This document shows, one piece after another, positions 57,321 to 64,000 of a DNA stretch of 64,000 nucleotides; the stretch's first letter is position 1; each line of letters starts with the position of its first letter. The translations under genes and the position numbers were made by a program. Source of the stretch: Dryococelus australis (Eukaryota > Arthropoda > Insecta > Phasmatodea > Phasmatidae); contig CM056995.1 in assembly GCA_029891345.1 (NCBI GenBank), positions 84,507,895 through 84,571,894 of the forward strand. Reading direction: 5' to 3'. The notes below the pieces were generated by a model, which did no database searches, was not told where the DNA came from, and saw only the letters and a program-made list of their open reading frames with translations.

Positions 57321-57535
57321 GGAACAGGTACTAGTGAAGTTATTAAATTTTTATTTTATTTACTTACTTGTTCTACTTTTTTGCAAATATTTTCTAATTC
57401 ACGAATTAATGGTAAAACTTTTTTTTTTTTATATTATACCTCATGGTTCTTTTTATAATTTCTATACTTCTCGATGTGCAATTTCACTCGATGAACTCCC
57501 TCTGAATCCTTCATTTATATAATTTTTTCTTATAA

Positions 57536-58835
57536 ATGAGTTATAAAAGCATTGAGATTATTGAGAGACAAACGTTCCTCCCAACTGATCAAACGAGAGG
57601 GAATTTGTATATTTACAATAATAGAATCGAGTTTGATGTTCCCATAGGAGATGGCTTTTCTTTTCCAAATGATGCCTATGTTTTGGAAGACTATCGCCTA
57701 CTAAAAAGAGATAAAGTTGGAATTAAGGCACAATACGAAAAATTAGATAGTATTGTTTGTTCTAATTTTTTTCCATTTCAGTTTTGTAGAGTAGAAGTTT
57801 AAAAACATGAATACTTTATTGGGGCTGTTGATAATCCAGAAATAACTTCCACAATGATGAATATTTTGCTTAGATCACCAGGTCAACAAAATTATTTAGA
57901 GTCTACTGGTGTTGATAATAAATTTCGAGTAAAATCTGTTCGTAGTGATAAAATAAATGAAATAATATTTCCATTAAGATATTTGTTTGGCTTTATTCGC
58001 GATAGTAATGAAGTTTACTAGAAAGATGGTTATAAAATCACTTTTTTTTTTTTTTTTTAGAAATTCATCAAATAACAATAGTTTATTTGTTTATTAAACT
58101 AAAAAAAGCAGATGGTTCAGTTGATAAAACTTATGTTGATCCAGGAAAATTGTTATCGAAAAATTAGAAAGTTTGTGGCCTATTGTTAAATACGAATCTA
58201 ACACATCAATTGTAATTATATATATAATTCATATTGTTTTCAAGTGTTGGCAATTTTTAGAAAAAGAAATACCTGCTGGGACAACTGTTTTTAACTTTGA
58301 TATTAAAGATCGGTTTCATAATTTGTAATTTGACATGCCTGATTTCGTAACTGTGGGTTTGTAAACAAATAGAAAAAATCGCGCCGAGCAATACCTGAAT
58401 GCTTCAATGTTTGATCACTGTAATGTAAGAAATATTTTTGTTAGAAATGGAAGAAATGAAATTTTTCCAAAAGAAAATTGGAATATAGATATTTAAAATG
58501 ATCTTTGTCTTAAAATGTTTCTGACTTATAATGATTATAGAAATTCTAGACCAAAATTAGATACTATATGCAAAATATAATTAACATTTTTATAAGCCAA
58601 CTACAAACTATCATGGCATTATCAATTATTATTCATTTTGGGGGCGAAGACCTTTATATGTTATTGACTGCCTACATAGAAAAACATCAGCAGTTAAAGA
58701 TAAAACAAATATAAAATTTAGTGTAGATATAAAAAAGCTGTTGAGGCTAATACAATTTGTAATGTTGTTTTAATTAGCCAACGAAATTTAACTTATGATT
58801 ATTTGAAAGAAAATATCACTGAAGAATTATAAATT
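57536..58835 (+). pseudogene. Capsid-like protein of Polinton/adintovirus type, decayed
   Basis: The first 88 residues are open (MSYKSIEIIERQTFLPTDQT). The frame then continues with stops and slips: EYFIGAVDNPEITSTMMN, RVKSVRSDKINEIIFPLRYL, VFNFDIKDRFHNL, RNIFVRNGRNEIFPKENWNI, YNDYRNS, PLYVIDCLHRKTSAVKDKTN, VEANTICNVVLISQRNLTYD. This block order (an NGxxxxxxNWNxD strand pair, then PLxVIDCxxxxxxxK, then a Val-rich strand) is one I know from abundant insect proteins linked to Polinton-like elements, thought to be capsid proteins. More than eight interruptions show decay. Divergent from the PLA2 gene. Confidence 0.55.
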
Positions 58836-59300
58836 TCTAATTTTATTAAATTGATAATATAAACGATTTTACAGAAACAAGAAAGTGTTTCGATATTTTA
58901 ATTTAATTTTTTAGACTCATAGTTGAATGGTTGCAATAAATTTTTTTTACGAATTTTTGATCAAATAAAACATCATTTTTCTAATTAAAATTTCTATTCC
59001 TAGAAAACATGAAAATTTTCCTTGAAAAGAAAGAATTTTGCTTGATGTTAGCTTAAATTGTAATGTTTTTCAAGGTGGCACAAATCCTGCTCGGACATTT
59101 TTGAAAATGTGTCTAAATTTGTTTGATTTTGGGTTAAAAATAATTAATTTTGGTGTAAATTTTCTTGTTTTTAGAATGCTTAATTTATTAAATTTCAAAT
59201 CATGATTTTGGAGCAAAAATTTTTTATTTTGGTGCAAAAAACCATGATTTTTCGATGAAAATTGAGCTGTGCTAAAACCCCCCTTTTACATCTACTCACT
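58836..59300. other. AT-rich spacer, no gene
   Basis: Low-complexity AT-rich DNA between the Polinton-type relic and the LINE. It includes a short palindromic-looking TTTTTGGTGCAAAA area near 59215-59250. Nothing coding is supported. Confidence 0.4.
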
Positions 59301-59829
59301 CCAACAGCATGACAAACCTTTCCTTCAGAAAAAGGCACAGGCAATGCATGCCACCGTGTGGAGTGTGCAAGGTCTGGCAGATTCGGCAACATCGGTGTGG
59401 GGTTAGAGGAAATAACTGGACAGACTACACAAGACATGGTCTGCACTTGAATCATGTCGGCAAGAGGAAACTTGGTGACCTCATTACGGGCAGGATTCTT
59501 TGCAGAACATGGCTTTGTTCAGAAAATACGGGTGGTTGTTAGAAACGTCAAAAATTTTTAGGCTTTAAGAAACCCATGTCCTTCAGGCCAAATTCTTGTT
59601 GTAAAGATTATTCCCTCTGTTCCATATACTGTAGGAAAAGTACGAATAAAGGAGGTACTTGTATTTTAATTACAAAACAATATTACTCCCAGTTATCATA
59701 ACCTCAAATTTCTTGTGAAGACCAGGTTTTTGAATGCTGTTCTGTTTGCTTGGAAATTAATAAAAAAATAAAAAATTAGTGATTTTAAATTTATACAGGC
59801 CCCCTTCTGCTAATTTTAGTCGCTTTATC

Positions 59830-61951
59830 AAGAAATTAGAAATGACTCTTTTGTCCATATCCATTCCCAAAGTAGAAATTATTTTATATGGAGACTTCAA
59901 TATTGATTACTTGAAAGAAAATGATAGAAAAAGAATTCCTAGACAATGTCCTTAAAACATTCGATTTGAAATCAATAGCCACATTTGCCACCAGAATAGA
60001 AGGCAATCACAGACAGCCGTTGATAACATATTTGTTGACTTGAATTTGACCGGGCTCTGTCAGTGTTTTCCAGTTGTAAAAGGATTATCAGATCACAATG
60101 CACAAACTTTGATAGTAGCACCTCTTGGTGTAATCAATGAACATCAGTACTTAAAAAAAAACCAGGCAGTATACTTTTGAAAACATCTTAAATTTCAAGT
60201 TTGACCTCAGCAATGAACTGTTGCTTTATTTATACGATACAGCTGAAACAAACGAAAAGTACAATTCATTTCTAAATTATGTCCCCATTGTTTTAAAAAA
60301 AAAATCTTTCCCTCTAAACAAGTTCATTGTAACATCATGCTAACTAAAATACTGTGGATGATGAAAAGAATACATATTTCTTGCGAGCACAAAAGAGAAT
60401 CGTACGAAATAGCCAGAGTAAGTATAGATCATAACGTAACAACTCACTATAGAAAATATTGCAAAGTTTCGAGGAAAGTCATAAAATCAGCAAAAAAGGT
60501 GTACTTAAGTTCTCTTATTCACAACTCAGAAAACAAAATCAAAACTTTGTGGTCCATCATAAAAAGTGAAACCGGAAAATCCTATGAATGAAACCTGGGG
60601 ATAAAGCTAAGAGTCAATGACATGGAGCTGTCAGATGCACCTACAGTTGCCGAAAATTTTCACTCATACTATTTAAATGTTGTAGATAACTTAAAAAATA
60701 AAGCCCCAAATAATAATTTTACAACTTCACTAAATAGAGATTACCCCTCCATAAAGCAGTTATTTACAACTTCAGGAGAAGTGGAAAAAGTAATAAAATC
60801 ATTAAAACCAAAATTATCTTGTGGTTATGGCGGCATTAGTTGCAAATTAATAAAGCAGTGTGCATGTGAATTTAGTGTCCCCTTAAGCCATATGTGTAAT
60901 GCCAGTTTTAACGCTAGTGTTTTCCCTGACAGACTCAAATGGTTAACTATCATTCTGCTTTTCAAGAAAGGTGAAAAAGTAAATGTAACCAATTATAGGC
61001 CCATTTCACAACTAACTTCCTTTTCGAAGGTAATTGAAAAAAATAATTTACAACAGACTCATGCAACATTTTGAAGAGTACATAATATTCTCAGACTCAC
61101 AATTTGGTTTCAGGAAACATACATCAACCAGTGAAGCAATATACAAGCTGATGGATAATATCCTTACTGCTCTGGACAAAAACTGCCAACAATTGGAATT
61201 TTTTGTGATCTAATGAAAGCTTTTCACTGTTTAAATCACGATGTACTCATTGACAAACTTAAAGATTGCGGAATAAGAGATGAAATGAACAAGCTAATGT
61301 GTTCATATTAATCAGACAGACAACAAGAAGTTTGTATTAGAGACAATGCATACTATGTACATTCCAAACCAGGAAGAATAAAGCACGGTGTCCTGCAGGG
61401 CTCAATTCTTGAACCTTTGCTTTTTCTTGTGTATATAAATGACTAACTTTGCCACCTTAATCCAAGCATCACTCCAATTTTTTTGCAGGCGACACCAGTA
61501 TTGTAGTCTCAGCCAGGACAAAGGAAGCACTGGGACGGTTAGCCAGTGTCACTTTTAGTCAATTAGGTCCTTGGTTTAAAGCGAACAAATTAAGCCTTAA
61601 CTTTGAAAAACATATTTCATCCAGTTCCGTACTAAAAATAGCAAATAAATAGACTTGATCGTCCACTATGATGCAGAAGAAATAAGTGGAACTGAGAATA
61701 CCAAATTTCTAGGGCTGCATGTAGACAATCACATAAATTGAAAACTTCATATCGAACAAATTTTTCCAAAACTCAGCTCTGCCTGTTTGCCCTGCGTAGT
61801 ATTGTAGTCATTTTAAACAGAGAGACTGCTGTAATTGTTTACTTTGCATACTTTCTCTTAATCATGACATATGGCGTAATTTTCTGGGGGAACTCAGCTG
61901 ATAACAATTAAGTGTTTCGTATACAAAAAAGGGCTTTAAGGATATTATTTG

Positions 61952-61983
<32 letters not shown>

Positions 61984-62140
61984 ATCTGATTCTCGTAGGC
62001 CTTTGTTCAAAAGTGCTAGAATCCTGCCTCTAGCATGTGAATATATTTATGCTTCAGTTATGTTCAGTTCCAAAAACCACAATTTATTCCATAAAAATTA
62101 TACTCTCCATAAACATAACACAAGAAATAAAGAACTAATT
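59830..62140 (+). pseudogene. LINE ORF2 pseudogene: endonuclease and reverse transcriptase
   Basis: Endonuclease remnants (ILYGDFNIDYL, then LSDHNAQ near 60085) precede a long helical linker with open pieces at 60337-60591 and 60622-61074. Reverse transcriptase motifs follow: SCGYGGISCKLIK, VTNYRPISQLTSFSKVIEK, QFGF, DLMKAFHCLNHDVLIDKL, GVLQGSILEPLLFLVYIND. The catalytic YADD position is lost (reading FFAGDTSIV by frame). In the conserved KxFDxxxH motif the Asp is replaced (MKAFHCLNH). The enzyme is inactive. A run of 33 A at 61950-61982 lies inside the coding region, an expansion after insertion. Confidence 0.82.
61950..61982. repeat. Internal A-run within the LINE
   Basis: About 33 consecutive A bases break the LINE coding region between LRILFEK and KPSDSRRPLFK. 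It is not the element's tail, because coding sequence and the true tail follow it. Confidence 0.9.
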
Positions 62141-62706
62141 TAATTACCTGTTGTCAACTTATGAATTTCACAAAAGGGACTCTTCAAGTCAGCTGTTCAA
62201 CCACTGACTCCATTACTTGCAGAAATTATGCTTTACAAATACGAAACTATTCAAAAAAAGGACTAAAATTGTTCTTAATAAGCAAAAATTTTTATTCTGT
62301 AGACGAATATTTATCATAAACACAAAACATACTTACCACTTCTTTATTTCAATCAAGACTGGAAACCCCCATGGAGATCAAGTGTGAGGTATTGTGTAAG
62401 CCAATGGAATGTGTGCACGTGCTTTGGTTTTTATTTCTTTATAGATTGGAGTGGCCCGGGACGCAGCACAAATGTGCAGAAGAAATTGAAGAATGAAGAT
62501 TAAATATTTAAAATTCAAGTTGTACTTTTTTTTTATATTTGTTTTAGAATTCGATTATATTATAATACTTTGATGTTTTGTAATTATCTGTAAATAATGT
62601 GTCCATGTTCTGTACATAATGTGTTCATGTTCTGACTTGCCGGATGTACAAAATTGTACTCGAAAAAAGACTAAATGGATGTAATAAATAAATAAATAAA
62701 AATAAA

Positions 62707-64000
62707 ATTTCACCAGGAATAATGGCATCTGCTATACGTGATGAAGCAATGCTAGACTTAAACATACTGTAAACAGATCTCGATATTTTTCCTTTCATTT
62801 TCTTTCTATTCAAACTCGTCATTTGATGAGGAGCTCAAAGAATGTGAAAATATACTTTACACCTGCATCTCCTGCGTATAACAATAATGTAACTTGCTCA
62901 TTATACATAGTTGCCATGTTGTGTCGTCTTTTGTGCTGAGACCAAATACAATAGAGACTAATACCGGACAGCTGTATACGAACAACACGGGCGAGTTTGT
63001 GAACAGCAGCAGCAGCAAACCTAGCTGCTTGAGTTGGCAAACACCCACGAACTTTGAATCTGTGTATACACACAGTGGACATAACAGGTGCATTTGCCCA
63101 CGAAATGCAGTATTCCTACAAAGTATTTTGTTTGGAACATTCATATTTTCATTTGATATTGTAGTACATGTGTTTCAATGCATGTACAGTAGTTTATATT
63201 TTTTTTAATGGCGGAAATCTCGAATAATTAGTGAACTCTACAATCTTTACAATAATAACTGTAAAATTTATCTTTTAATTTTCGGGACGCGTCTGAAGAT
63301 CTGGAACACAACGTATATGAACAGGATTCCTTTTTATTTTTTGTACATGTGTGTATGCTACATATCTATTTTTGACATATTGCTTCCTAACATCTATCGC
63401 GAATTAATACTATTATGTTGGTAATTTTTGTATAAGAATTATGTTCTAAAAACATTAGTGACCTTCCTCATTACATAAATAAATAGTGATAAAACTATAT
63501 TTGTTGCTTTAGCAAGTATGAGTAGTCGCTCTAGCTAAATTTCGATTTAATGCGCATCTCCAGCATACAAGTATCAACAATTTAAAATGAACAAATAGCT
63601 TTAGTTCCCACACAGTAAAATATTATGGTAAATTAGCTTTTTGAGAGATGCTGTTTTGCTGATTATGTGTTTGTGATCCACGATTTTGTAGTCCCAGACA
63701 AGGGAAAATTAATCCTAAATATTTATCACTACTTTTTTTTTTAATACAAGGTCATACAAATACCTTATATTTTTGTTTTACTGGCCAGTGTTGGATCTAT
63801 GACATATATGTTAAGCTTCGGAAACTTGTGTTTCATGTTATATATGCGCTGGAAATAATGAGTAAAAATATTACAAAGATATTATTAGTGGAAAAGCAAA
63901 TCCGAAAATGGAATAGATTTTGCAGAACTAATGGTGTAACTGACACAATTATGCACAGTGCAAATGCCACCTGCCATCGTAATTCGAATATGGTGAATCG
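62707..64000. other. Right flank, no gene supported
   Basis: Open frames near 62819-63208 overlap on both strands and show no domain. Composition is that of ordinary AT-rich intergenic DNA. No RNA gene was found. Confidence 0.4.

Larger units (their letters stand above)
59309..62706 (+). mobile_element. Decayed non-LTR retrotransposon (CR1/Jockey-like), plus strand
   Basis: In order: an esterase-like ORF1 motif (DYTRHGLHLNHVGKRKLGDL at about 59425-59485), endonuclease remnants with ILYGDFNID (near 59885), a linker, reverse transcriptase (60780-61600) and a C-terminal region with RIQKRALRIL and HNTRNKELI. It ends with a short AATAAATAAATAAATAAAAA tail (62683-62706) instead of a long poly(A), as many CR1-like elements do. 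Stops and slips throughout show an old copy. The subfamily is uncertain. Confidence 0.82.

Noticed and set aside
62819..63208. Overlapping 87-104-residue frames in the right flank
   Set aside because: Frames on both strands are similarly open, no domain is seen and there are no splice or promoter signals. They are treated as chance ORFs.

Overview
The window looks like a repeat-rich, AT-rich animal genome, most likely an insect. It carries a Gypsy LTR retrotransposon, a Merlin transposase relic, two different non-LTR retrotransposons, satellite-like arrays and two separate blocks of decayed insect-virus-type genes. I see no rRNA, tRNA or CRISPR array and no convincing multi-exon host gene. 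One small two-exon gene can be modelled at 13.7-14.2 kb.

Layout. 1-994: unassigned flank with a short 21-bp tandem repeat and a cluster of GATAC-type motifs. 995-11099: a Gypsy-type LTR retrotransposon with about 1.6-kb LTRs and decayed gag, protease, reverse transcriptase, RNase H and integrase. 11.1-11.9 kb: a Merlin (ISXO2-like) transposase relic. 11.9-13.05 kb: three unrelated tandem-repeat families side by side. 13.1-13.6 kb: GATAC motifs in the orientation opposite to the left flank. 13.67-14.23 kb: the small spliced gene.

14.5-44.9 kb: the main discovery. This is about 30 kb of densely packed genes on both strands, almost all broken by frameshifts and stop codons, in the style of a large insect dsDNA virus fossil. 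The firmest landmarks are an SF1/Pif1-type helicase (17.8-19.6 kb, minus, Walker A, Walker B and motifs V/VI visible) and a P74/PIF-0-like per os infectivity factor (24.9-26.9 kb, minus, with the internal hydrophobic domain and C-terminal membrane segments). Supporting features are an AEP-primase-like gene, an ankyrin-repeat gene, a tandem pair of paralogues, several one-pass membrane proteins and acidic proteins. PIF-0 plus a second (Pif1-like) helicase points to the Naldaviricetes (nudivirus-like). Later microsatellites and host-like insertions interrupt the block.

45-46.9 kb holds non-coding degenerate repeats. 47.16-50.33 kb is a strikingly GC-rich Jockey-type LINE on the minus strand with a poly(A) tail. 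50.3-52.9 kb has nothing assignable. 52.9-58.9 kb is a second viral or self-synthesising-transposon relic of Polinton/adintovirus type: a polymerase-associated segment, a zinc-binding protein, a Bro-N protein, a phospholipase A2 domain protein and a capsid-like protein. 59.3-62.7 kb is a decayed LINE on the plus strand. 62.7-64 kb has nothing assignable.

No viral gene set is complete or intact, so the genes are best read as fossils. Family names outside the helicase, P74, PLA2, Bro-N and retroelement calls are tentative, because no search could be run.
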